DNA from: Ulota crispa
Lineage: Eukaryota > Streptophyta > Bryopsida > Orthotrichales > Orthotrichaceae
Direction: 5' to 3'
Length of the DNA: 64,000 bases
Assembly: GCA_963920765.1 (NCBI GenBank)
Contig: OY987246.1
Location: 16,240,868 to 16,304,867 of the forward strand
Made by a program: the position numbers and the translations under genes. The first letter of the stretch is position 1. The number at the start of each line of letters is the position of its first letter. This document shows positions 12,259 through 22,572 of this stretch, in pieces. The notes beneath the pieces are model-generated. The model saw nothing but the letters and a program-made list of their open reading frames with translations, did not search any database and was not told the origin of the DNA.

Positions 12259-13398
12259 GGGCATCCCCAATCTAGCCGGGAAATAGGCTCTCAAAAACGT
12301 GTCAGCCCGTGTCTGACACCGGCTCTCTCACTGAGCATGGCCATTTCCCAATCCACCACCTCCCAATGCACATACATTAAGACACTCACTAAACACAATA
12401 TTTTAATAGTTTATGTCTTTTTTAACCCCTAAAGGACCGTGGGCCATTTTTGGGTCCAAATGGGATTTCAGGCAGGTACCTATAGCCAAACTACTTTGCT
12501 TGATTTTTTGTTTTTATTGAAAGCTGGGGAATTCCAAGACCTATGTGGGCATCTAAATTTTTCTTCATTCCAACATTTAGTGAAGAAGTTAAAAATGAAA
12601 ATCTAGAAAATGACGATCGAGAGGCAGCCAAAAACTTTTTCAAAAATTGCATTTTTTTTAAAATAAAAATCTGGAATAGGTTCTTTAGATTTATATAGAT
12701 GTGGGGAGCTTTGAATCATTCAATTTTGATTTATGAGGTGAAACTTATGAGAAGTCTTAGTTTGTGGGTAGGTGTGGTTTCTCTCAAAACTACACCTACC
12801 CACAAACTAAAACTTCACATAACTTTTACCTCATAAACCAAAATTGAATGATTCAAAACTCCCCACGTCTATATAAATCTAAAGAACCTATTTCAGATTT
12901 TTATTTGAAAAAAAATGCAATTTTTGAAAAAGTTTTTGGCTGCCCCTCGATTGTCATTTTCTAGATTTTCATTTTTAACCTCTTCACTAAATGTTGGAAT
13001 GAAGAAAAATTTAGATGCCCACATAGGTCTTGGAATTCCCCATCTTCCATAAAAAATTCAAAAAATCACGCAAAGTAGTTTAGCCACAAGTACTTGCCCA
13101 AAATCCCATTTGTCCCCCAAAGGAACAATGGTCCTTTAGGGGTTAAGTGCTTATGTGTGACAAATTCATGTCAGAAGTATTTGAAATTCCCTGAAATTGC
13201 GTCAAAGTCAAAGCTAGAGTGATATGCAGGAGTCTCCAAATAGTGAAAATTTGCAAGAGAGGGGCTCTTATGTAGGGAGCCCTGAAAAATACAATATGGT
13301 TTACCTGCTGCATTGGAACCCATATTTTTGCTCAAGTCCACCTTAAAGCACTGCACAAACTTTTGCCTGCTTCTCTTACGGCTGCATTGGGGATGCCC
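12259..13398. mobile_element. PIF/Harbinger-type MITE hosting a TTAA element
   Basis: The outer ends are gggcatccccaat and attggggatgccc, flanked by TAA on both sides (12256-12258 and 13399-13401). Without the nested 12426-13142 insertion it is about 420 bp. No coding potential. The arrangement shows the TTAA element arrived later. Confidence 0.75.
12426..13142. mobile_element. TTAA-flanked foldback element D1 (piggyBac-like)
   Basis: TTAA (12422-12425) is followed by CCCCTAAAGGACC, and the far end reads GGTCCTTTAGGGG followed by TTAA (13143-13146). The two halves are near-perfect inverted copies of about 350 bp meeting near 12785, so the whole 717 bp folds into one long hairpin. TTAA targets with CCC-starting termini are the hallmark of the piggyBac superfamily; assigning a plant family to it is an inference. 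The interior matches the outer part of the elements at 48161 and 57945. Confidence 0.75.
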
Positions 13399-13401
13399 TA
13401 A

Positions 13402-14435
13402 ATTTAGCCTCGTTTGTGGAGTACCGCGTGTAATGTAGAGGGTGCGTGTCACAGATTCAATGCAGGCCTGATAATTGTGGGGGATGGCTCATCATCATAA
13501 TTGTGAAGTATGTTATTTTCAACCCTGAGCTCCTGTCATTTGGGTGGAATTGTCAACACCTAACTGATGTTCATGACTGCTCACCCAATCTCAACTACAA
13601 AGACAGGCCTTGGCTTCCGTAGGCTTTTGCTTGTTTGGTAACTTGGGTTTTGATTTGAAATGTTCCAACATGAATTTCAAGTCATGATTTCAAAGTAGGT
13701 GCATACTTGATTGGAAGATCGACCTAATTGTAGCACAAAATATGGTGGCATGAAGGATTCGGAATTAAAGTGGACAATGGTGTTTGCAGATATATCATTG
13801 TTTAGATTAGAAAAGCTCAACGTGTTCTTAATAGGTGCAATTACTTTAACACTTAAGAGTGCAAGGAATTGGGTAGCATGTAAATCTGAAGCTTTTAGAG
13901 GCAAAATAAATGATGGCTTAAGAATTTTTCAAAAACAAGATGATTTTTGCAAGTTTTTTTTTTCTTTCTTTCTTTTTGCATCTTTACATGAATTGATTCA
14001 AAATCTTGCGCAAAAATAAAAAAAACATACAATGTTCAAATTAGTCACTTAAAGCTTTCCAAGTGTACTTGGATGTACTTCAGTTGTCTCATACAACCCC
14101 TACAATAAGCATTTGAAATCACTCATTGTCCATATTTTGGACACTAGCAGTCTTAGGGGTTAAGCAAATGTGCGCATAATTTCCAAAAATCGTAAACAAT
14201 TTTACTAACAAATCAATGGCACTCAACTATCAAAATGACCTACTTTGTATGATCAGTTTGCTTCAAATTAGAAGGAACTCGTTACTAATTGGTTATATGA
14301 AGAGTCCAAGTCATATGTGTTTTGTTAATCCTGGATTTCTTTGATGTCACAACCTACGTATCCAAAATGCACCTGAATATATGATGTTGGTTGTAAAAGT
14401 GGTGTCCAGAAGGTATTTGGACATATTGACAATAT
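13402..14435. other. Intergenic spacer with an orphan TTAA-element end
   Basis: No gene seen. At about 14151-14163 the sequence gtcttaggggttaag looks like the right end of a TTAA element whose left partner I cannot find. A 102-codon frame at 13711-14019 has no supporting feature. Confidence 0.45.
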
Positions 14436-14439
14436 TTAA

Positions 14440-14524
14440 CCCTTAAACTTCGAGGCAGACGTTTTGCATCCGTCTCAAATACACGGGGCCATGTATCCAC
14501 AATCATCCCCTAAGTGTTTAAGGG
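14440..14524. mobile_element. Miniature TTAA element D2
   Basis: Only 85 bp: TTAA (14436-14439), CCCTTAAAC, a small inner hairpin (gcagacg and cgtctc arms), GTTTAAGGG, TTAA (14525-14528). It is the shortest member of the TTAA group here. Confidence 0.6.
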
Positions 14525-14635
14525 TTAAGGAAATGGTCTAGAATCTTTCCCTGTATGTCAATATTCTTTATAATTATAGTTGTAACTTCTTCACACATTC
14601 CATTTTCTTCCTTGGAATTGGATGACGTTACTTTG

Positions 14636-14882
14636 TTAGTGTAAAACAGTGAGCCATGAGCAATGATCCAAGATTTTGTGAGCAAGAATCAATTTTGAGC
14701 TCAAAATCAATGAAAAAATTTAAAAAATGGCAAGTTTTTCAAAAGACATAAGTTTAAAATGCACAATTATTGGGGCCTATGTACATGGTTATATGTGAAA
14801 TTTAGTACTCTAACAAAAAAAATTCCAAACTCACGCCTCACAGCTCACAGCTCACAGGATCCTTGCTCAAGGTATAGTATTC
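14636..14882. mobile_element. MITE of the GTGAGC-repeat family, copy 2
   Basis: Inverse of the 1930-2172 copy. The left end carries gtgagcc/tgagcaa words, and the right end carries three ctcac words in tandem (14831-14857). The shared interior (aagtttaaaatgcacaat, then ggcctatgtaca) confirms one family. Borders approximate. Confidence 0.6.
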
Positions 14883-14922
14883 CCCCTTGGGTTTTGGTAA
14901 GAGAAGGGACATGTGATATTAA

Positions 14923-15454
14923 CCCCTAAATGCCTAAGGAGGTAAGGGCAAAACATAAATGCATTATAAAATGATACTTTTGTAACTTTGATGAAGGTTG
15001 CCTCCAAAGAAAAAGCAAGAATCAGGATGTTTTGTAATTACCCATACGGTCAAACATTCAAAAAAAGTTTTGGACTCTTATTTAATGAATTTAGAAGCAT
15101 TTACCATTCAATATTCATTAAAATTACAAATTTCATTCATGGAATACAAAATTTGGTATGATTGGTTAAAATTTGACATTCTATTCTAAAAGTCAAAAAC
15201 ATTTCCTTTTTGAAGGAGAAAACTTCATTAGTTTCCCAAAATAGTAAATTTTCTAACACTAGCAAATATTGACAAGTTTGTCTTTGAAAAATTCTCCTTG
15301 GTGGAGTTTAACTTGCCGATTGACATAATTCAAATTAGGTTGGAAAGTAAACTTGCTTTCTTGTTTGAAAGTATCTTTTACTTTTTCAATTTTTTTTTTT
15401 CCATCTCAGAAAAAAGGGCAGCAACCAAAAAATGGTCGATTGGGCGTTTAGGGG
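14923..15454. mobile_element. TTAA-flanked element D3 (piggyBac-like ends)
   Basis: TTAA (14919-14922) with CCCCTAAATGCC at the left and GGCGTTTAGGGG with TTAA (15455-15458) at the right. The 532-bp interior does not resemble D1 and shows no recognisable gene. Only the terminal 10-15 bp link it to the group. Confidence 0.65.
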
Positions 15455-15648
15455 TTAAGAAAGTACCGACACACCGATTTGATCATAATGTAATATTCAT
15501 TATTTTAGGAAGTTTTTTAATTTTGGGATTTTTGAATTTTATGTCCTTGAAGAGTATTTAATAAATATTATTTTGAGGATGTAGAAACTCAAAAATCTCA
15601 AAAAGTAAGTTTTCTCAAATTTAATGAATATCGTGTCACATACTTTAA

Positions 15649-16436
15649 CCCCTGAGCGCCCCTTGCGTGATCGCGGAAAAGAGGCCATGGAGGACCCTGG
15701 TCTAAAGAAATTGCCACCCAGGCTGCTATATTGACATCCGAGGAACTTGACCGCTGAATTTGCACGAGAGGTTGATGGCCGACGTGTACACAAAATTTGG
15801 GACCAATTCACCATATGCACTAAAACATTATAATGGTCAAACGACCGTTGAAAATGATTGGGGACCCCATTTTTTGGGTGCTTTTCAACTTCAAAGACAT
15901 GTCCCCACTGGTGCAAGTCGAATGAAACCATGAAATTTTGGCAGTGGATGGGGTTCATTATGTTCTTCTAGCCTGCAAATTTGAAGCCTTTCTTGAGCAG
16001 AAACGGATAATTCCCGGGCCATGGAAGTCAAAAACCACTATTGCGAGGGGAAGGGCTGACCGGAAGGGGTGTCGCTGGTAACGTACACTTTGGACGGTGG
16101 TGCTGTTTACGTCGTTTGGGAACGATCTGGCAGAGAGCACACAATCCCCCTTAGCACAGTCTGGAACCCTCAACAGCCGGTAGTCCGGTAGTCACTCTGT
16201 CTCCAGAAACCCTGGAAAATGTTATTTTCATGTTCTAGTCAAGAATGTGATGTCCCCCACTCCTTTGTACTACACCCCTGAATGCATTCATCCATGCCAT
16301 GTCATTAGTGACGTACCCTCAAGTCCCCTTGTACAACTCTCTCGCCAGTACACCCAAGATGTACGTACATTTTGCCTATACTTCAATTCTGGGCGCCCCA
16401 GTTTGAGGCGCTGGGGCGCTCAGGGGCTAATATTTG
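15649..16436. mobile_element. GC-rich TTAA-type element D4
   Basis: TTAA (15645-15648) then CCCCTGAGCGCCCC, with the right end GGGGCGCTCAGGGG followed by CTAA (one mismatch to TTAA). The 788-bp interior is clearly more GC-rich than its surroundings and is not palindromic. Minus-strand open frames at 15539-15958 and 15958-16173 show no domain I know. A captured genomic fragment is possible. Confidence 0.6.
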
Positions 16437-16440
16437 AAGA

Positions 16441-18043
16441 TGGAAGAAAGTTCACTCTACTCTTTCTAATGACACTATCTTAGGGAGACAAATGAGCTTT
16501 TAAACATATTTTTCACACACACTCTCGCCTTCATATGCAAAACTTGTCAACAAGAACAAAAATAACCTGTAGAGATGAATCTTAGTGCTTTATTAGAAAA
16601 GAGAGAATACCTTTATATCAGGTACATCAAAAACTTTGGAATTCAATTTGAAACTCATGTTGTATGCTCTCAAGCTCCAATTTTATTGTATTTTTCTTAT
16701 ATTTTGGTGTGCAAGAGACTTTCCCACTATTGGTGAATATTGTTGTGAAAGTCAATGATCCCAGTTGTAATTTCCACAGTGAGCTTCAGCATCTAAATTG
16801 CGTTGCTTTATGTGCTAAAATTTTAAATTTTAACACTTGCGTTTGCATTTTTTTGAAATATAATTTTTTCTTTATTTTTGATTTTTAATTTTTTGCTAAT
16901 TTAGATACATGTATGAACTCTTATTGGAGAAGAGATGTTGACCCTTAAAAGGACCACACCGATTTTCACAAAATCCACTAAAAATAAGGGATGTAAGCTT
17001 AGATGTGTGATTGAATTAAATATGGACTCAATTTGAATAATCCAACTATATGAATGCAAAGGACACCTTGTTTGTTGTAATGTATCAAAATTACAGTCAC
17101 ATCTATTGTTGGAGGTGAAATATTATAATGGTTAAGTGAGTTGTATATGGAAACTCTCTAGTTTTTCATGCTTGTGTGGTTTTGAATGTTAACGTCTCAT
17201 GCAAGCTTTGGTTGAGAAGAGCCTTACATTTCTAAAAAGTAAGGTGTCCCGCCTTTTGAGCAATACTAGTTTTACACAAAATAAACAAAAATAGCAATCA
17301 CAAGGTGTAGCTAAGTGGAAAACAATGGTCAAAATCCCACTTTTTTTGCTCCCCAAAATAGTTCTACAAAAAATTGATAATTGTTATGGAAAATTTGATT
17401 GGTGAAAACAATCAAGAATTGGCTTCAAATGTAGGATGAAAAAATTTAAAGATGAAATGACTACACCATTTCAATAAATTTTCAAATACTACAATTATAC
17501 TGCTATTGTACAGGAAAACAATACAAGTGTGTTTCTTGAGCAATTTGAATTTTTTTAGGATTGTCAAATTGGAATTTGACATTCCTCTGGCATATTTGAT
17601 GTATTGAGTTGTTGCTTCGATCGACCTTTGACAAAAAATTGGATGCGTGTCTTGAAGGCATGCTATATAAACACCATTATTTATCAACTCACATACTTGA
17701 TTCCATTGTTATATATTTGGTTGGATGCAAAAATATTGGGATCACATGCATTCTTCAAGACAAAATTCCAAATTATCGAATGATTTCAATCTATAAGTCA
17801 AAACCATTCCTTGCGACCAAAATATGTCCTTAAAGGGATAAGATCAATGTCCACAGATTTAGCAAATTTTTATACCAATTTTTTAAATTATGTACAAAAA
17901 TTTAATGTAAAGATAATAATGTTAATTTTGAGGTTTTAGCATCTTTAGTAGTGTTTTCAACCACTTGAGCCAATTTTGAAAAAATCTCATTTAGGATCAT
18001 TGCTAAAGATAGAGTGTAAGATAGCGGACTTGAAAATAGTTCT
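16441..18043. other. Intergenic spacer, no feature seen
   Basis: Strongly AT-rich. Short open frames only, none with domain or splice context. Confidence 0.55.
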
Positions 18044-18144
18044 GGCTCTAAAAGCATCCTCTAAATTAAAGGTTCAAATAAGATTCTATTGGATTTTCTA
18101 TGTGTTGACATAGAACAACTTGGAGTGTGGATGTTTTTAGAGCC
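18044..18144. mobile_element. 101-bp MITE
   Basis: The ends are ggctctaaaagcatcc and the near-perfect inverse ggatgtttttagagcc. No clear target duplication. Similar ggctctaaa ends occur inside the elements at 20091 and 33996. Confidence 0.5.
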
Positions 18145-18336
18145 TACACCATTCCAACCTTGAAAAAAATTCATAACCAAATCCACAAGAAATTTAAAAT
18201 ATACAAATAAAATGAATTAGATGCAACTCCCATCTCTCAAAGAAAATTGGTTGGAAATTGTTTGGAGGCTGTGTACAAACCTTCCAAAAAGTTGGATCAA
18301 GCCTTAAATTGACTCTTTTAGCACCTCCTACCTTAA

Positions 18337-18855
18337 GGGCATCATCAATCTAGCACTGGGTATTCAGCGGGGCCTGGGATTACAAAAACACTGCTATCTT
18401 TGACTAGTGCATAATTAGAAAATGAGATTACTATCATTGGAAGCGTATACAAAAACTCGTCAAACAAGTAAAATGACATATGATATTGGAGATTGGACAA
18501 ACAAACTAAAACCCATTGAAAAAATAGCTAAAGGACAAACAACACAACAAACCATGCTTAATAAAGGATAATTAGATAGTGGCACTCCAAATTCTGAAAA
18601 TTTGGAGTGCCACTATCTAATTATCCTTTATTAAGCATGGTTTGTTGTGTTGTTTGTCCTTTAGCTATTTTTTCAATGGGTTTTAGTTTGTTTGTCCAAT
18701 CTCCAATATCATATGTCATTTTACTTGTTTGACGAGTTTTTGTATACGCTTCCAATGATAGTAATCTCATTTTCTAATTATGCACTAGTCAAAGATAGCA
18801 GTGTTTTTGCAGTCCCAGGCCCCGCTGAATACCCAGTGCTAGATTGATGATGCCC
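18337..18855. mobile_element. Near-perfect 519-bp hairpin MITE (Harbinger-like)
   Basis: Two inverted arms of about 256 bp, almost identical by eye, meet at about 18595 (aattctgaaaatttggagtg region). The ends are gggcatcatcaatctagcac and its inverse, flanked by TAA (18334-18336 and 18856-18858). The trinucleotide target and the gggcatc terminus link it to 12259-13398. With essentially no loop, any transcript crossing it would form a long double-stranded RNA. Confidence 0.85.
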
Positions 18856-18916
18856 TAACATGTTTGAGGTGTAGCTTCCAATTCTAGGCTTGGTATATTG
18901 ATCAAAAGTAACTACA

Positions 18917-19121
18917 GGGTCCAAGTGGAAAAGCTCAAATTTATATCCGCGAGAATAAAAGTAAAAATCTATCCTTTTTCAAATTTAGTCAATTTGTCGG
19001 CTACCATGGCTCTACACTAAATGAAGGTTTTCAAATCCAGATCTGAGTTCAAAATTCTCAAATTCAATCCTCTAGTAGAAAACTTCAAAATTAGTATTTT
19101 CTGAGCTTTTCCACCCTGGGC
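18917..19121. mobile_element. Putative MITE with GGTGGAAAAGCTCA-like ends
   Basis: The left end ccaagtggaaaagctcaaa and the right end tgagcttttccaccctggg pair imperfectly. The word ggtggaaaagct also forms the inner ends of the element at 25312-25798, so the two may be related. Borders uncertain. Confidence 0.45.
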
Positions 19122-19144
19122 ACACAATTACGTTAGATCGGTAG

Positions 19145-19723
19145 TAAGGTGGGGGCACCCATTGCTAATAACGCCCCATACAACTTGATAACTAGGGGAG
19201 AGGATTTCTGATCATTAGGGAGGGGATTTCAAGTATTGTCAAGGATTGATTTCACATATTTATTAAACATGTTGGTTGGAATTAGGTGCATGGTGTGAAA
19301 ATTTAGAGTTTTGCAATGAAGGGTTATTTATTAATAGCCAAGTTTCAGTGCTATTATTGGTTTAAATTGTTTGAGACCATAACTTTAATGATTTATGTGG
19401 GACATCAATTAATGTCAATTATTGTATAGCATTGTGTTCACAACAAAATCATGACACATGTCCTTTGCTTCTAGTGTCATAATGAGTCAGAAGTGGTTTC
19501 CTTGTTGATTGGAATTGCATGAGTTTAGAGGTTGGCAATGGGTACAAAGCATTTTTTGACTCCCAAAATTCAAAATAATTTCAATTTTGTAATTAAAATA
19601 GTGAAGAATTTACAACCTCAATATTTCTTATCTTCCTACACAAGAAGAATACGCATTACCTCAAACTCTGTGTAGTTTGTTGCTTAACTGCTTTAACTAT
19701 TGGGTATAGGTGCACTCACCTTA
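19145..19723. mobile_element. MITE with GGTGG..GCACCCAT termini, copy 2
   Basis: The left end aaggtgggggcacccatt and the right end gggtataggtgcactcacctt pair imperfectly. From about 19510 rightward it aligns with 8935-9160. Longer than copy 1 (about 575 bp against 400 bp), so one has gained or lost interior sequence. Confidence 0.65.
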
Positions 19724-20090
19724 TATTATAAACCTCATTTTCCACATAAGCCCAAATGCCCAACCGTCCAAGGCTTGGTTCATACTAGCAACTGAACAAA
19801 ATTATCTCAAACCTCATTGGTTGAAATATCAATTTTGTCCTCTAAAGTGTTCACACTTAGAGTTTGTCCAATACTTCAACTTGCCATGTCACCAACCAAT
19901 ATAGTCATGTCATTGGACAAGATAGTGAGGTTTTGGGGCTTGCTATGAGGATGGCCCCAAACTTGTTTGGTAAATGAACACTCCTACTTTGTAGCAACTT
20001 TCTTCTCCAACACTCTTGAATGACGTGAAAGTGCTATGGAGGATGAAAGACCGAATGGAGTGCCACCTTTCATGTTTTGTCTACTAACTA
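19724..20090. other. Intergenic spacer
   Basis: Slightly less AT-rich. No gene, RNA or repeat end that I can support. Confidence 0.5.
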
Positions 20091-20376
20091 AGGTAGGAAG
20101 CTCATGAATGGAGCATCCAAGGGTTGAAAATAAACTTTGGGGAGGTGAAGCTTCTTGAAATATTTTTCAGTAAATTTTTCTTGATAGATAAGGGGAATTG
20201 ACATCTAACCCAAGTTGTTTCATATTTTTTGGAGCTATGTGAAATCAATTATGAAATTTTGAAGTGAAAAGGCCATAGGGCTCTAAAATGGTGCACCTCC
20301 TCAAATATACATTCAACAACATGTACAAAACAAGTACATTTGAGGAGATGCACCAGTTTAGAGCCTGCACGCCTAA
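20091..20376. mobile_element. MITE shared with 33996-34325, copy 1
   Basis: Aligns along most of its length with 33996-34325 (gataaggggaattgacatc; catattttttggagct; gaaattttgaagtgaaaagg). The ends aggtaggaagctc and gagcctgcacgcctaact are an imperfect inverted pair. An inner hairpin at about 20279-20366 (tgcacctcctcaaat arms) is well kept. Confidence 0.65.
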
Positions 20377-20809
20377 CTTAGTCTGAATGGGACCCAAGTC
20401 TGACGAAATCCTTGTACCTCCAGGGTCGTCCTAGTGTAGAAGAGGAGCGCCGAAGTTTCAACGACCTCGGTATTCACTCTGAGTAAGTTCGTTGGAGGCC
20501 TAATGAAAACCGCAGCACCCAATTTAATGAGAAGTGCAGGCAATCACACTGACAAAAAGTCATGGACTCATGGCCATGGCGATACTGTAATGACAGGATG
20601 CACACTTGTCAACCAGCAGCTCTTGCCGCACTGGATTACAGCGATCCTGCAAATCACACCGGTCCGCATCCATGTAAGTTAAGTTAAGCATTCTTCTCGT
20701 CTTCACACGCACAGGAAGCTGCTACCACCACCAACTCCCCATAGCTGCTCTTCAATGCAGCTCCAACACAATTCAACCCCCTCCATCGCTGCATGCATTC
20801 TATATATCT
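20377..20809 (+). promoter_or_regulatory. Upstream region of the Ole e 1-type gene
   Basis: Base composition turns from AT-rich to mixed here, in front of the gene at 21240. A catgca motif (20791-20797, inside gctgcatgcattc) resembles the RY element. I do not see other motifs that I would defend. Confidence 0.4.
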
Positions 20810-20817
20810 CTCTTCCT
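20810..20817 (+). promoter_or_regulatory. TATA box
   Basis: ctatatatc, followed by a CT-rich start region (tctcttcctccc) typical of plant promoters. Transcription would start near 20840, giving a short first untranslated exon before the donor at 20868. Confidence 0.55.
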
Positions 20818-20867
20818 CCCAACCTGCATTCCCAAGTCCTCAAAATTGAAGCTCTTCCAAATCCAAG

Positions 20868-21181
20868 GTTTGTGCTTTCTCTCTCTCTCTATCTCGTGCT
20901 ATATCACTTGCTTATTTGAGAACTTGACTGTTTAAGTTGCAGCTCAGAGCTACACGGCGTTTCCAGATGGGAAATGCAGCACATTTTGGGGATATCGGGT
21001 ACCAAATGAATGGTTCTTTCCTCAAAATTGTACTTTTCTGTATTGGCGCCGTAATGTGACCCGGATCAAGCTTCATGTTGTCTTGAGAGTGTGAGGACTG
21101 CATAATTAACCAGTTATTGCTGATCAATGTGGGAGTAACTTACTAGAGAAATGATGCAGCTAGTGTGGTTTATTTCTTCAG
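20868..21181 (+). other. Probable 5'UTR intron of the Ole e 1-type gene
   Basis: Donor aatccaag|gtttgtgc and acceptor tttatttcttcag|gtgg enclose 314 bp. The donor side is CT-rich and the acceptor has a good pyrimidine tract. The coding start at 21240 lies 58 bp beyond the acceptor. Confidence 0.5.
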
Positions 21182-21239
21182 GTGGAAACGAAGTTGAGTA
21201 TCCAATCCACAGGGGTGCTGTTGAAAGCATAAACTGAAA

Positions 21240-22572
21240 ATGAAGATCGGAGGGGTAGCCCTGGTAGTGGTGCTGCTGGTAAACCTCTGCCAGGCGACAC
21301 CAGAAGTGCAGACATACGCAGAGACGGAGGTTTATGGCACTCAGAAGGACTGGACGATATGGTCAGCAGTTGTGTTCGGAAAGGTGTTCTGCGATCAGTG
21401 CATTCAAAGCAAAGTTTTTCCATTCGCATATCCCATGAACAGTATGGCGTCTGAACCCTTACATCACACAACATTTTTCCTTACTTCTACCCGGAATAGT
21501 TTGTAACGATTTCACGATGTTTGTGGATTGCAGAAGCAAAAGTGTCGGTGAAGTGCAAAGACAAGTCGGGGAAAACGGTGGATTACGAGGAAGCATCCAC
21601 CAATTTCTTGGGTGATTTTGTGGTGAGTTTCAATGGGAAAGAAGACCTATCAGGATGCTATGTCTACTTGTCTGGGAGCTCCGATGGGAAGTGCAACATC
21701 GTCGGGGGTGGTGGCAAAACCTTGCGCCTGAAATCCAAGTTCCTCTTCAAGGCCGTGTATGTGGTGGATCCTCTGTTTTACAAACCTGCAAAGCCCATGG
21801 GGTTCTGCCCTAAGCAGCAAGGTAATCAAGGCGGCATCATGGTCCCCTTCCCCAACAGAAAACCATCAACCTGCTCATGCGCGTAAGTTCTCTCTCCTCC
21901 ATCTCTCAATATTCACAAGCATCTAAAACCCTAAATGTTCAAAAATATCTTCTGTAAAACCCTAAATGTTCAAAAACGTCCTCTGTAAAATCCCAAATAT
22001 CCACAAACAGCTTCTGTACAACCCTAAATATACACAAACGTCTTCTGTAAAACCCTAAATATTCAGAAACGTCTTCTGTAACCCTAAATATTCACAAACG
22101 TCTTCTGTAAAACCCTAAATATTCAGAAACACTAAAAATCCTAAATATGCACAAGCATCAGAAATCCTAAATTATTGGGGTTGAGTATGACAGTTCGTGC
22201 GAGGTTGGTTGGGATTGATTCCTCAGGGACTGGCTTCGCCCGGACTACAACTGCTACTGGCCAAAGGATCTGTCGCCGTGGAAGACTACAGTAGGAAGTG
22301 TGTTCGGCCGTGGAGCTCAGAAGAAATACGGCTACAAGACACTCGCCGGTGGGCTTCTGACTGGGGATGAGCTGCTGCGTCAAGCCATCGCCGCTCTCCT
22401 CAACTCCCGCACCAACCAGCATTTCTACATGTCCCCTCGTGGAATCAAAAGCAAATTCTCCGCAGCTCTCTACGGCTCCTGGAAGGCCCAGTCGGCGCAG
22501 GCGAACGCCTTCAAGGCTGCCAACAATGGATATGGCAAAGGCAAATGTCTGCTCGTTTCCTGCAAGTGGTAA
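21240..22572 (+). CDS. Secreted Ole e 1-domain cell-wall protein with a C-terminal extension
   Basis: Predicted exons are 21240-21441, 21534-21882 and 22227-22572, joined by GT-AG introns (92 and 344 bp), giving 298 residues. Residues 1-19 are a signal peptide (MKIGGVALVVVLLVNLCQA). A pollen Ole e 1/extensin-like domain follows: VFGKVFCDQC at about 45-54, then KAKVSVKC, then the N-F-L-G-D-F turn, then GCYVYLSGSSDGKC. The regularly spaced cysteines fit the family's disulphides. Such proteins are exported to the wall or extracellular space; their biochemical role is mostly unknown. Residues 184-298 (exon 3) form a Trp/Lys-rich extension with an LLRQAIAALLNS helix that is not part of the Ole e 1 core. 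I chose this ATG because it starts a signal peptide and follows the 5'UTR intron acceptor. Family call firm, exon joins good, function unknown. Confidence 0.85.
21925..22140. repeat. 31-bp tandem repeat with telomere-like CCCTAAA in intron 2
   Basis: About seven imperfect copies of a unit of roughly 31 bp combining ccctaaat, attcacaaac and gtcttctgtaaa. Each copy carries the plant telomere word CCCTAAA or a one-base variant. The array lies wholly inside the second intron of the Ole e 1-type gene. It could be an old telobox array or chance expansion. Confidence 0.75.
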
